Below are positions 46,635-60,000 of a DNA stretch of 64,000 nucleotides, one piece after another. The DNA comes from Lethocerus indicus (Eukaryota; Arthropoda; Insecta; Hemiptera; Belostomatidae). The notes beneath the pieces are model-generated. The model worked only from the letters and a program-made list of their open reading frames with translations, searched no databases and was not told the DNA's origin. Location of the stretch: the NCBI GenBank assembly GCA_019843655.1, contig JACDQD010000003.1:29190224-29254223 (forward strand), read 5' to 3'. The translations under genes and the position numbers were made by a program. The stretch's first letter is position 1; each line of letters starts with the position of its first letter.

Positions 46635-49450
46635 AATCCAATCAGGGCGGCTCTCCCGGATTTAGATAACTCTATCAAAACGTCTATTCGGCCAATATCC
46701 GGCCCCGGCTATCTGCCCTCAACAGCCGCTAACAAACCGGACGACGCGCGTTGTCCACGGAGCAATAAGCCCCAATCACTCGCCAATAATACCGTGCAAA
46801 AAAATTTTTAAAAACTGCCAATTTTACCAGCTTTGTTCCGATCCCGCTTCGAAATGCGGAAAGAATATTGGTTCTGACTCGTATGGCACCGTTAATACTG
46901 TTATAATAACTAACACTTTAATGTGTTCTCTGGGCTCTCGGAACAAAAACTCTCGTGAGATTTACCATCCCCAATTCTCTGAAAACACAGAAACTGTCTC
47001 TATTCTGACGCGTATGGCCCGTGGTAAATATCTTTGTGTGGCATCGTGTAAATGACACTATAACCCACGAACGAGGACCAGACGGGAATCGGAGAATATT
47101 TTATTAATTATCGCATTTTGACATGTTCGCATCATCTTTTATGGTTTTGGAATATTTTTTCCGCCGTTTATGAGACCGTGTTCAGAAACGTACTTTCAGC
47201 GGATAACAAAATATTAGAAACTGGACGGGTATCTGAATCTCTTTTTTAATAATGCGTAGTTTCGTTTAATGGAGACAGTATACTCATCGATTAGTTATGA
47301 TCAATTACGCCGTTTAGATTAAACTGTAGTGGATGAAGTTCCGATATTGTTGGGGTTCTTTCTGTTGAGAAAACGGAGCAGTTCCCCCGCATAACGTGTA
47401 AGCCGAATATGTTTGGCTGGTAGTGTTACGTGTCGCTAAGGGTTCCGTGTACAAGTACCGAGCGTGATGATGTACAGCCCCTGGCAGGTTTTTCATGAAG
47501 AGCAACGTGCATTTGTCCCACCCCGACCCCCACGCCCGCCCACCCAACATCCCCGCAGCGGGGAAATTTCATAGGGCCCGGGAGCCGGGAGGCGATATTG
47601 CAAATGTCAACGCTTGATTCACCGATTCACTTTATAACTTTGAATTCTCAAATGGGGCACCATCCGGCCCTCGCTCCCATGCGCCCCAACCAATCCGAAC
47701 GAATTGAAGTTATGAATCCGGGCACAGATCTGCTTTTTTTTGTATCCCGTGCCACTTCCTTTACAGGGCCTGTTGCCCGATCAACTGGCACTGCGTTTCG
47801 AAAGTATGCGCGATACTCGATCAAATCGGATGAGAGCATCGAAAATCCAGTAGTACACACCCGCGATGTCAGGGCTCGAGAAGTTGCACCCTTTGTATTT
47901 AATTACAAAGTGTTTGAAATCCGGGTACCAAATGCGCAAACAAACGAACAAAATAGCAGAAAAATCTAATATCTCTCGTTGTTTTGTCTGCCTAATGGAA
48001 TGCAGAAATGCTCGGATTGTCGATAACAGTACAGTCGAGATTCTTTACCGGGGGACAACCGTGCATCGGGAATTCCGGTTCAGTGATGTTTTTGAAGGAA
48101 GCCAGGGGGAGAGTCATAGTGGGGACGGGCGGTGAGGAGATTTTTGGTCGGTTTTACCTATTTCGATGGGGCCCGAGTTAGAGGAGAAGGGTGGATCAAC
48201 GGCCCCATTGTGTACGGGGACAACAAAAGAAACTGTAACCCAGCCGGGCTCTCTTTGAAATACGCCAAAGCGCCGAGCACTTACGCCCTGGCGGAAACTC
48301 ATTAAACCGAGCCCCCTCACCCCCGGCCAACCTTAAGTTGACACCGCCCTCTCGAGTGGACCCCACTCCACTCAGGTACGGATACTCCAGCGCCTCCTTC
48401 ATGCCTTAATTCTAAAATTTCTGGCACAATATCAGCCGCTACAATTGCCGAATCCCCCGATACACTTTTCCTGTCACAATCCCTGGATGAATCTCGATCA
48501 TCTTATTCACAACGACATAATGTGTGGCACAAAGCGATAGTCTTCCTCGAGTTAGTTAAATGTCCTCGGTGATTTATATCTAAACCCGTGGCGGAGGCGA
48601 TACGGATAAATCTAATAACCGGTCGCCGGTCTGCAGCGCGGTGAGTTGAGAATATTAATGCGGCCGCAAATAGAACATCGACTCCTGTGGTCGAACTTCC
48701 TTTACCGGCGTCTCGAAACCGAGACGTGCTCCCGACCGAGAGACAAAGATTAGCCGCGGTAATTGCGTGGTATAATGTTTGCTGACTCCACTCAGACCCA
48801 TACACAGTATCACTTGATACTAATCATCAAGATCAAGCAGTACACAGAGTAAATATAAATCTAGGAAACCTATAAATACAAATATTATTGCGTGCGATCA
48901 TATTGTCACAACGCTTTGACTCCGAAATAGATAATTTTTCATAAAATTTCATATTTACGATAGTATTAGTCGATTTTTTTATGGTAGTACGATATGATAA
49001 CACGAATGTGGTTTTGACGGTGAATCCACCCATTGATACCCACCGTTGGTAATGCCACGCGGATTCTTAACGCGGTGCTCGCAATTTACAGGAAGGTGAC
49101 ACGAGGTCAGCTGTCATATAAAATTTGAATGATACTATAGTATGACCCTAAGCAACTAGATATGCGAGGAATATTTGAATGTCCATTTAATAAAATTCGT
49201 ACTTTTAAAATCGTTTCGGGCAGAATATTGCAAGTGGGTTTGGGGCACTGGAGTGGGGTGACCCAGCGAGCGGCTATTGTCGTTACCAACAACAAAGCGG
49301 TGTGCCTCAGGGCGTCGAGTGGGATCGGTCAGGACGGAAAAACGGTTTCATTCAGTGTGCGGGACTGAAGAAGCGCGACAAAACTGATATTATGCGGGGG
49401 CCCTTCAGGTGGGTCCCCCTCCTTAGGTCGCTCCTCCCCCTCCGTGCATC
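46635..49450. other. Non-coding stretch, GC-rich patches but no gene
   Basis: Open frames of 60-123 codons overlap on both strands at 47310-48400. None shows a domain I know or convincing splice borders. A donor-like TTCAG|GTGGGT lies near 49408, just before the exon candidate at 49454. Confidence 0.5.
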
Positions 49451-49453
49451 TAG

Positions 49454-49771
49454 CACAAAAACAGATGTACGCCCTCGGGCAGGCAGACAAGGGGCACTCA
49501 GTCCTCTATTCGCCGCCTCCGGGCCAACCTGGGATTCGCGCTTTTCCAGAAGCCGGTTCCCGAGTGACAATTTCTGTGATTGTGATAATGTCTGTGTTTC
49601 GGACCGCGAGTTTCCGTACCGTACTGAGCGTGATCTGTGTTGTTGTGACAGTTGGAGGCGCGCTACGCTCCGATAGGCCGGCGGACAATGTCGGAGCGAG
49701 ATCATCGAGTTACATGGACACCGCCCAAGGACCCGAGACCCAGCACACTGCCAGGCGACTCTACAATTCAG
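49454..49771 (+). CDS. Weak candidate exon with signal peptide, unrecognised
   Basis: A pyrimidine-rich acceptor (CTCCCCCTCCGTGCATCTAG) ends at 49453 and a donor, TTCAG|GTATGC, follows 49771. The frame is open throughout, with ATG at 49465 and again at 49588. From the second ATG the product starts MSVFRTASFRTVLSVICVVV, a fair signal peptide likely ending near VGGA, then a polar stretch of about 36 residues with an RR dibasic site near its end. The exon ends in phase 1. A possible next exon starts at 50424 after TTTGCCGCAG and would add 22 residues with two cysteines before a stop at 50489-50491. This looks like a small secreted-peptide precursor but matches none I know. Frames on the other strand are also open here, so chance is possible. 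Confidence 0.2.
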
Positions 49772-49774
49772 GTA

Positions 49775-51640
49775 TGCCAAATATGTTTCGTATGTTTTTT
49801 TTATAAAAATTTGATCGCATCTCAAGTGTTAATGGTCGAAAGGCTCACACAACCCAAAGACTTTGAATTATATTGCATCACTTGATCAATTTGTGGTGAG
49901 GTCCTCGTGGGTATTGAATAGTCCAGATATTTATGGAGAGGATTGTACGTGTTCGGAATATCAAGAAATTTCTATTTCATTTCACTTATACGGTCCTATA
50001 CGTCACCGGCTTTGGGTAATCACCATTGTCATTAGTAGTTTGTTGTTACAAAATAAGTTACTTACGCGTTCCTGCTCCCGAGGCATAAGACCACTGTCAG
50101 CCCTTTGTGGGCAGTATTGTGTTTGAATTAATTTATTATTCTTAAATAGGCATCGATAAATGGTTTAGAATTGGAATAATTGGACCAACAATTCCATAGG
50201 AATAAATATTTTCCTTCAAACAATAGCCGGAACTAGATTTAGTTGAACAAGTAGGCCGAAAGTTTATGTAGTGTTTAAAGTAAGAAACTGGATGGAACAA
50301 ATAATGTCTGTCATTATTTAAATAATGCATACATTTAAATAACCTCAGGACCCACAAGTAATTGAAAAGTACCTGCATTCGCTTTATAGAGATAGAGGAA
50401 TCGAAGTTTCCCCTTTGCCGCAGGGAGAGGAGGATTGTGCAATGTTTTCGCAATAAACCCCTCCTGCCGTTTTGCGGTTTACAGATTCTAGACAATGAAA
50501 AACGCCGAACAATCATGTGGCGGCAAGGAGCAGAAACTGGTTTGGCGAAAGTTTATATTTTGCAATATTTATATTCCGAAATTACGACGCGAAATGCTAA
50601 TTGTTTTCGTCATTTACTTAAATATAAATTGCGCGCTTACGGTTATAAATATGTTTTTTACGGTGTTATTGTGTTGTAAATCGGTTGTTGGAGGCCGACC
50701 GAGTGGGCTGAATGGGCGGCGGTGGTGGATGATAGCCAGCCGTCAGTGGGGGGGTCCACGCTCCACTGGAGACCCCGACCAAGGACACGGTCAGTATTTT
50801 GGCCATAGCACCCCCTCCTTTCGCCCTCGGAAATTGCAACTCTGTTCAGAGGGGATGCCCCCAGATTAGGTACATGCTCCTCTACCCCCGCCCGGGCTCC
50901 GACGGAAAAGCCGTGTTATTGTCCAAACGTTATTTCGCACAAATCCCGTCGGGTTTTTCTTTTCCTACAACGGTTTTCCCGGCGGTGAATGTACAAAAGT
51001 ACACGTTCAAATTTTAAGTATTCCTGCGGTGTCCAAATGACAGACCGGTAATAATAGCGATGTATTTATACAAATCATTAGCCTAGGAAGTATGCAACTA
51101 TAATTGTCAGTATAAAAATTCTGGTTATCGTCAGTAGTATTCACTCAATAAATTCCCCCAGGTCGACTGCCGATAATGCGTACTGTCGGTACGGCCCTTA
51201 TACGTACTGACGGGGATTTAAATTAGAAATATGAATTATGAGCTTAGTGACATAATAAAATATAGTAATTCACCGTGATTTATCATATTCGTATTATTTG
51301 GCAGCAGGATATCGGCAGTGGAACCGCGTACCGCGGCGGCAAGGTTGCCCAGGGGTGTCTGTAATTCCCGGCTATTCTAACACCGCCGGTGAGGATTATT
51401 TTTTTCTCCCGTCGAAAAAGGCCGCCGCTTCGTAATATCTCGGTGAAACGCGGCGATATCGCGTAGGCAGGCCGGGCCGACAACAAAAGAATACCTGAGT
51501 CGGATAGCGTACATGAGAGGAGCTACCGTTTGCCCATTATTTATGCTGTAACGTCCCCGGCCCCGCCACTGACTCCGGGACTCATTATCGCTCGTAAATC
51601 CGCTACTTTTCCCTTTCACAATGGACCGGGGTCCCCCTGA
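49775..51640. other. Non-coding stretch downstream of the exon candidate
   Basis: Mixed DNA. The only splice-like feature of note is the acceptor TTTCCCCTTTGCCGCAG ending at 50423. The overlapping 105- and 124-codon frames at 50362-50869 are not recognisable. Confidence 0.45.
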
Positions 51641-53883
51641 ATGAACTCCGGTTTCAATATGATGAACCTCCTCCCCCGGTGCGACACATCTGCCCGTTGA
51701 GGAGTGGAGTAGGCCCGGGGGCCGTCTCTACCTCCGCTGAAAAACTCTCCTGAGGGGTCCCCCTTTTCCCGAAAAAAATATACCCCACAGCCCGACCACC
51801 TCTCGGACAGTAAACAGAATTGACTCGCCTATTGTTGAACCGTCCTATGATATATATCGGGGGGGGGTGAGTAGGTAGCCCGGTAAGCCCCCCGGAACCC
51901 TTGTTACTCCATTGTCGAGTGTCGGACGGACGAGGAAAGAGGGGGGCCACCGCTTTATGAATGACACCGCTCTAATGACCCATAAATCACGGGATCTTCG
52001 GGGGTTTTAGGGCGGTAAAAGAGAAAAAAAAATGAGATGGGACTTCGAAAAAATTTTTTTAATCTCGTAACCGACGAGCTTTATGAGCTTTGTGATGGAA
52101 AAGGAAATGCCGACGGAAAAGTTTTATAATTATTACCGTGTTGGAAAATATCTTCAAAAGTCGTAATAAACATTCGAAATAAACACCTAGGTGGGAATTG
52201 ATCAAATATTTGAGAATCTTGAATTGTATTTTGGAACGCATAAATTGGAAATTTACATAGAACGATAGAAGCGAATAATATAAATTAATGAGATATTCTG
52301 TTAACGTTACTGTTCAAAGTGGTGCTCAAGGAATGCCATTGACGATGGCGAGATGACCCTTCCATCGTCAAATCAAATTTGGAAACGGAGATATTCTAAT
52401 ATTACCGACCCCCGCCGCTGGTGTAATTTTCAGAAAAATTGAAACGGTACCAACGTACATTAAATAATGGAACATTTCCCGATTCATTTTTTATCCGGCC
52501 CCCAGCAATTTAAAATAAAGGGGAAAGCACGACCCGATCTACACACAGAGTTATCAGGTGTTATCGGAAATTGATCCCGCTGTATGTGTCGGGATTTAAT
52601 GCGGTGATCATATATAATGCAGACGACGAAAGTATCATTGTCCAGATATGAATAATGAAGAGGATTCAACGAGACACTTCATTTTTTTAAAATAAAAATG
52701 TACCGACACACGAGTGTATCATCGGGCGCGAAAGGATAATTACCCGGTGGAAGAAACACGCGACAGCCCGACAAATTACGTTAAATTTTCTCGCGGGCCC
52801 CACGAAATCGTCACCGGACGTTTATAATATTGTCAAATATTCTGGATACGGCGGCGAATTTTGTAGATTTGCAGTGTCGGAGGATGAGGAGGAGCTGGCA
52901 AATTGAATTCTCGGCGGTACATCTGCTTCGGCCCGGTTCTTCGGTCCACCTGCCGTAGCCGGCGCTGGGACAAAAACATAAATATAACAAAGGCGGCGAG
53001 AATACTGAAGCTCTGTTTACTCGCCGGACTTTTCTCCCGGTCGGAGTGAACTTTATCAGAACTGAAGTTTAACGACCAGTTCGAAATTCCAAACGATTTC
53101 GAAACCCCCTCTGAGGAATGACCGAGCGTAACTAATGTCGCTAACGAACGCCCCCCGTAGTCCGCCGGTGTTAGTACTCCCGTTTTCGGTTCAAGTACCT
53201 CCCGGATGTCATTCGATACGTCCAGTGATTATAAAGTACAACTTGAACGTGGATCCAGAAAACGATCTGTTTTGAAAAAAAAGGTTGAATACTTTCCCTT
53301 TGCTGATTAATGGAGCCAATAAACATTAAAATGTTCTAGTTAGAATTAATACGATACTCAAAATATTAAAAATGTATGTAAAAATGTAAATACGTATTTT
53401 TGCCTAACTAAATTGTTACGTATTATTATTCTGTCAATTCTGTCAAAGAATAATTTTTTGATGCTGATAATTCTTAACTCCATAATTATTTGGGTAGCCG
53501 GATGAGTAAATTTTACTTACTAAGAACGAGTATTTTTTAGTGTATTTCATTCACCGAAGTGCCTAACTCATTGATAGCTTAAGCTTAAAAGTCGCGGTTC
53601 TGTGTTGTTTCTCTTTCTTTCGAAGACAGAAGTTTAAACTGAGACTATTTCCACCAAAAGTTTTCTCTACTGGGGCCGGCTCCGCTTGCGTATACCCAAG
53701 ACGCGTTGGGGTGTACGAAAATACATTCATGACCTGTCGGCTTTCGGCGGAGATTTGTAAGCGGAGCTCTAACCGCTTTCAAAACGGCCGTTTAACGCCC
53801 GACCGACGTTTATAGTCCGCTGTCTATAAATTACAAGTTTTAGGAGGGATTCTCCCGCCCCGCAACCGAAATCTACAACAGGT
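51641..53883. other. Non-coding stretch, nothing recognised
   Basis: GC-rich with a G9 run near 51859-51867 at the left, AT-rich in the middle, mixed at the right. No exon or RNA gene is visible. Confidence 0.55.
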
Positions 53884-53921
53884 CAGACTCAAAAGGCGTT
53901 TAAAAATAAAAACGCCGTCTG
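53884..53921. repeat. 38-nt hairpin element, copy 2
   Basis: CAGAC pairs with GTCTG at the ends, and GGCGTTT pairs with AAACGCC inside across a short A-rich loop. The last 13 bases and the total length equal copy 1 at 5059-5096. Confidence 0.4.
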
Positions 53922-53924
53922 TTA

Positions 53925-56040
53925 AATGGACGGGCGATAAATAGTTTCGTCGCATAATCTTTTGGTTTGGTGTACTTTACAGTGACGAATGAGGATTTGA
54001 TGGATTATCGGACCCATGTAACAACAGTCATGATCTAGCTCTGGCCTGCCGGTCCCTTATGGCAGGGGAGGGATTTGGTTGATTTTGTTGATATAAACAG
54101 ATTCTGCCGAATATGGTTGACCAAGTTTCTTATGACTCGTGGGGTTGTCAAATTTTAATATTGACAAAAACTTCGTGTGTCTCGGGAATAATTATATTTT
54201 GAGGGAACTTAGTTTTCGGACTGCTCAGCTATGTGGAGGGAGGATGAAAGTTCTACCGATTGGCTATATGGGTCATTCAGCTGCAATTTTCTCTTTCACA
54301 AAACATTCAATTTATTAGCAGTACTATTTCTATTTTCTGACTAGCTGCGGGAAGTGCAAATATCCGGGCTGTTTGGCCTATACCCACACAAATGGTTAAA
54401 AATATTTTGACGTGAGATACTAGTAGGAATGTGTGAATTGCCTTGTATGTAAACTTATTCAGTAATTTACTCCGGTGTATTTTTGGATTTTACTCTGCTG
54501 CGATACAGTTGGGCGAGTTGGATACTAGAGGAATTCAAAATGTGTTCTACTCAGTTCTAAACAAATAATAAACGTAGATAATCGGGAAAGCAAGTAAGTA
54601 GGAAACCTTCACAAAGAGCAAACTCCGATATATACAATTAGATTTGCAGTATATTTTGCGCGGAATGTTTCACCGGATTTTCAGGACTAGGCACTCGTTA
54701 TTATTCGGGTTTCGTCCCCGTATTAAACACCGATCCCCGTCCTAATCACTGTTTACATATCGGCGCCGTTGAAGGGGCCCCGGTTGCGTACGGAGGGAAA
54801 TGAAGTTTGCCCTAAGTGTATTCGACCATTGAAAGTAGAGTGCGGCGGATCGGCGTAGACGGGGTAATGTCCCGGGGGCAAATCCCCGTTTAAATAGACG
54901 CCCGGAGGTGGCACTCTAACCCTGCCACCCACTCCAGAATTATTACTGGATTGTGGACTGGGGCTCTCCGCTAAAGACTCCCCAGGGGATAAAGGCTAGA
55001 TATGCAAATCAACCCCTAAAGTCAATGAGCCACCTCTCTCCCTCCGCCCCCAACCCTCGACCTAGACTCGCTTCTATTACCGCTATGAAACAACCCCCCC
55101 TCCACCTCTAATACCCTGTCAATAATACGGAAGCTCCGCTGACGTACGCCATTCATCAGTATGCGAAAATCGTCCTCCTCGTATTAAAGACGTTTTCAGT
55201 TATCTCGAGTTTTACAATAATCGGCTCTGTTTCTACTCGTTGTTGATAGCCCTAAGTAAAATAGACCGTTTTTCGAGAATTGAAACTAAATTCGGTAAAC
55301 CTCGACCGGTAAAAATGAACACTGGAATTAAATTAAAATTCGATTTATCTCCGAAAGAATCGTGTAGGTACATGTTATTTGGTATTGTATTCAGGAATAT
55401 GCTGAAAGCGATATTTTGCTAATTGCTAGTTTGCTATTCTTGAAATTTCAAACGTCGGAATTCGTCCTTTAAAGCTATAATTATCTTCAAATAATTAATG
55501 CGAATATTCTGTTAAATTGGACGGCAGACGTAGCGAATAACGGAATAGTATTCACAAATTGTTCCTTATTTTATCGTACTGCAGTAAAATTACATCCAAT
55601 ATTAGCTGGCTGGAGTCGGGAGCGATATATTAGGACGATAGGAATTTCCAAAAGAGTTGTAACAACTGACGCCACTATAGAAAATAAACTCTTCATTATA
55701 ATACACTTCAACATAGGAAAACTGTCTAACTGAGTCCTGTACGTTTGTCTTCGGTGTAGAAGAATGAGATATAACCGAATTGACGGGAGAAATGTCGATT
55801 TCTTAACATTCCTGCTATAAGAAATGAAGTTCATGAAGTAAAAAAAATATATTAATGCCCGTATATAAAATCTTTAGGGAGTAAGAAATTTACATTTACA
55901 ACCGAGTTTCCCCCCCCCCTTTGCTGCGAGGAGGAATCTGCCCCGGCGAACGAGTATTATTAAATCGTCCGTCGAAATAATTTGATCGCATCCCGTGGAA
56001 ACAACTTCACTTACACTTTGTAATCTGCTCAATTTACAAT
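53925..56040. other. Non-coding stretch, nothing recognised
   Basis: AT-rich DNA with a GC-rich patch at 54670-55130 and a C10 run at 55910-55919. There are no long frames and no RNA genes. Confidence 0.55.
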
Positions 56041-56046
56041 TTTGAC

Positions 56047-56071
56047 CATTTGCATAATAGATATGCAAATG
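56047..56071. promoter_or_regulatory. Inverted pair of octamer (POU) motifs
   Basis: CATTTGCATA (56047-56056) and TATGCAAATG (56062-56071) are perfect 10-bp inverted arms around a 5-base spacer. Each arm contains the octamer ATTTGCAT/ATGCAAAT bound by POU-domain factors. A paired, inverted arrangement suits dimer binding. A 10-bp inverted repeat at some short spacing is expected about once by chance in this window, so the octamer identity is the main argument. Confidence 0.3.
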
Positions 56072-56079
56072 AAGTGTAA

Positions 56080-57060
56080 AGTGGGCGGGGGTAGATACGC
56101 TTGTATTATCGATATGAACCCACCATCGTGTCCTCCGCCACAGTCCAATAATACAGACCAGGATTATTTACGGCCCCCCTCACCACTATATACATTGCTG
56201 AGCCCCTTACAACTTGCTTATAACTTACGGAAGTGTATAGCAGGAGACAGTGGAGACAGTGTTTATTTGTTTATTGTAGTGAATTATTCTTGTACTTGAA
56301 TTCACTCATACCCAAATATCTTGGGATTTTTTTGATGTTTGTTTCTCTAATAATTATATATTATACATTATCACGCTTTTTTAATTCAAAATTAATGTTT
56401 CTAGTACGTCTGAAGAGAACCAAAAAAAAAACACTGTAAACCAAAGAATTAAATTTTTTTTCTCGATTTTCGAGGACTTGGAAATATTTTTTATGTCGAA
56501 ATCTGTCTTTTGAAATACTAATACGCATTTTTATTTCCCCTCTTCAAAAATTATGTACCAAAGAATCTAACGACTCTCGAATTTAAGTATGACACTGATC
56601 GAATGCTACAACTCAATAAATGTTTTTAAACTTTGCAATACAGGAATGGGGAGAGTTTTGTACTGTTTAAAGCAGCGCATTTTAGACGTACGGCGGCGCC
56701 CAGAGACCGGTTATTAATAAAAATTATTAGTAATTAAACGTCAGGCAAAATAGTTACTAAGGCAATATTCGACATTTAAGTTCGGCGCGGCGTGGACAGT
56801 TGGCCGAGTCGGCGAAGTTTTTTAATTATGAAAGCCGGGACATAAACGCCGGCAGAAATTAAAGCCATCCCCATGCACAGATCCACGGGGAGCGACAGCT
56901 AATGAAAATTTATTATAGCAAACTCTAGATTAGTATAATAGATATTGTTGTTAATGTATTTCAAATCGGCTTGTTGAAAAAAATATATATCCTATTTTTG
57001 TTTGGCTCTGTGAAAATATTTTTACCCCCGTGAAAATGTTATTCAATAAAAAAATTGGTT
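56080..57060. other. Non-coding stretch, nothing recognised
   Basis: Mostly AT-rich DNA with A and T runs near 56390-56470. I see no exon signals. Confidence 0.55.
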
Positions 57061-57062
57061 AT

Positions 57063-57080
57063 CCGCCGCCGCCGCCGCCG
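57063..57080. repeat. CCG repeat (6 units)
   Basis: Perfect (CCG)6, directly followed by CTCGG and an AT-rich stretch. Confidence 0.9.
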
Positions 57081-57084
57081 CTCG

Positions 57085-60000
57085 GATTCAATCAAAATTG
57101 ATTGAATATTCAATATTTATCTCGTTTATCTTCGTAGCCAGAGAAGGCCGGGAGAATGAATGGAATATAGCCGGGACGGAGGGGGCGGAATTCGGACAAA
57201 AAATACTAATACTCTGGAAGCGCTTTGGGAATGCAATTAAGAGGTATCGGCCGGGCCGGCCCTCTGCAAACAACCTCTCGGCTCCGGCCTAATGGCCTCG
57301 CCAACACCGACTCTGCCCCCGAAAACCAAGTACAGGAATTACAAAAATCGAAAACTATAATAATTCAGTCCCATCACAGGATATTTTGCGGCAGTTCGCC
57401 CCGAACCATCCGTGTACCGACCTCCCTTTCGGCGTTTCCCCGCTCGCCCAACAATTAAGTCTGACATTGTTATGAAATCGTTAACACTGGATTGAAAATT
57501 TCGGTTTTTATACCAGCAATAACTTAAAGCGTGTGGTAATCGACCAGCAAAGTCTACAAGTATTTTAATACGGCTTATTGTAATTAAAAAAATATTTTGG
57601 CAAGATTTATTGTACATTATAGTAACGGGCCCCTTGGGGTTTTGTCGGCTTGATGTTATATATTTCAAGCGCCGTGAGCTGAAACATTTGAGAGATATTT
57701 CCCCCTTTAAAACAAACGAGTGCCAACTGTTATGGAAGAAACCCGAAAAAAATAGAAATTACCTTTAAAAATAAATATCCACGATAGCAGACACCCGGTT
57801 GTATTTTTAAATCTGACTAATGACCCGTTCGCAAGTGTCGGTTCGGCGGGCGGTAGCCGGATTTCAAGTTGAATCGCATCTGTTCATAAAATAAGAACGA
57901 GACGGTGAACGATTACCCGTTCGTTCGCCGGCTGATAAATCGTTCAGCCGGATGATTAATAACGAATGGGTAAACTGCGAACCGAACTCCTTCTTCCTGC
58001 GGTTTGTATTCAGTCCCCGAGAACTGGAACACACAAAACTGTTTCCTCTCTCCCCCGCCCTTTTTCTCCACCACCCGAGTCCGCATTAACATTCCTAGAC
58101 CCCGAATAGGTTTTTACAGGCTTAATTAAACACTAAATTCGGCCGAATCGGGTTTCTAATTGTCAATTACATCTAGTTATTTATCGCGGGCAATAATTAT
58201 TCTTTTTAAACATTTTAGTATTCCAGTCGCTTCCCCGTTACAGTTTACTTAGTTGTTAACATTTACTTAATGTTCCGTCCTAATAGTCAGATGACGCAAT
58301 GCGTGATTCCTTATATTTAAAAAGAAACTTTTCTAGTTCCGAAATAACATGCAGAGAAATTTCGCGACACTTTATCCCTTAATGATGACCATTCTATATT
58401 TATTACTGAACGGGTTTTGAGGATATGGATCATTACTGACTCTACAATAGTGTCTGCCATTTTAATTCGCTTTGTAGGCCAACTTTTCTTGTTCCAATAG
58501 CACTATAACATAGTTCTATTGTGAAAATTGAACTTTGTCGTTCGGAGTATCTGTACAGTATACTGGATACATCTCCTTCGATCGTGCACACTATTCAACT
58601 GTATATATTAACCCGTGTTATTCGTAGATAGCGGAGAATTCCCGATTTCTGAAGAAAATGTCTGTGCTTTGTGTCCGGGTCGTCACGTTGAATCGGCTCC
58701 ATGCTATTTCCCAGTCTCCTCCTTTTCATATCGACTCTTCCCCCCCCCCCCGGTCAATGTAATTTATATCCCGAAACTCTCCTACAGAACTATACCGGTC
58801 CAACTATACAAACCTCCAGCGTGACCTACCGGCAGGAGACAACCGTGGGGGCTTTTGTCACCCCTCCCAGGTATTTGAGCCGGCTGAATGAGAAAGGGGG
58901 GGGGATCGTCCCTTCGGTCCTGGACGATTGATGGGGACAGTTTCGCCCGTGTCATTTTGCCAGGTCGTAGGTAATGGAGAAGGAGATAGCCAGCCTGCCC
59001 ACCGGACCGTGAAAACCAGCTACACATCGACCGTGGCCCCATCAATAGCCCACGTCTCATACAGATGTCCAATTTAAAAGTTTCAAACATATTCGTGTCT
59101 TTAAAATATTCGCCCGATATCTGATAGAGTATAGGAAAGTAGGATACGACTCGGATGCCTGCCGGATTTCAGACCTATGAAAAAACCATTCAGTCGAAAA
59201 TAACCAATTACCCAACTATGTGTCCAACCTCCCCAAAATCCCCGTCCAAATTCCCCTCCTGAATTACCCACCATCTTAATGCCGTAGTCTAACTATCTAA
59301 AATAGTCCAATAGTTCCTAAAATAAAATTAATAAAATATTACTCTCGGGCTCTATATTAGAGAGTCTGAGAATTCAACGATCGGTAACGCGATGTTCTCT
59401 TTCGGACATCTGTCAGAATTAGAATTTAGTGTTCAGTTTTTTCAACAGTTTTCATGAAGATGGCGGATGGACGATGACAAAATGTAAAGTAACCGTTAAT
59501 ACCGGCTGGAATGACACGTCATTCTTCGCTCCAGATACGGCGGAAGATATCAAGGCCAGAATAGGGCCAAAAGCCGTACATGGCGTTTGTTAAACAGCTT
59601 AGACTGCCACATTATCGCCAGGATGGTGGGAGTGACGGGGGGGGGGCATTTGTTCAAGTGGCAATTTACCTGGAGGGGTCAACCACGTGTGGCCCGCCCC
59701 CTGGACTATCGGTTAATCCCTCCTCAGTCGGATTCAGAAGGGGAGTAACGTCGGATTTCTCCCACCGGGAATCGATTCCCTATCGTACCGTAAATAAGCG
59801 TCCGGACATATTCCGGAAGTAAGACAAATTCAGGAAATATGAAAGAAAATTTTATTTCTTATTTTTTGTTGGCAAACTTACAGGTGGAAATATACACTGA
59901 AATGTGAGATATTTTTGAAAAAATTAAATTACCGAAACAAAAATTAGTCAAACCTGAGATACCGGCCGAATGAATTTTTTTGGAATTTGTTTTCATAATG

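Noticed and set aside
47598..48135. Overlapping frames of 70-123 codons on both strands
   Set aside because: There is no recognisable domain and no matching splice borders, and several phases are open at once, as expected in a GC-richer patch.
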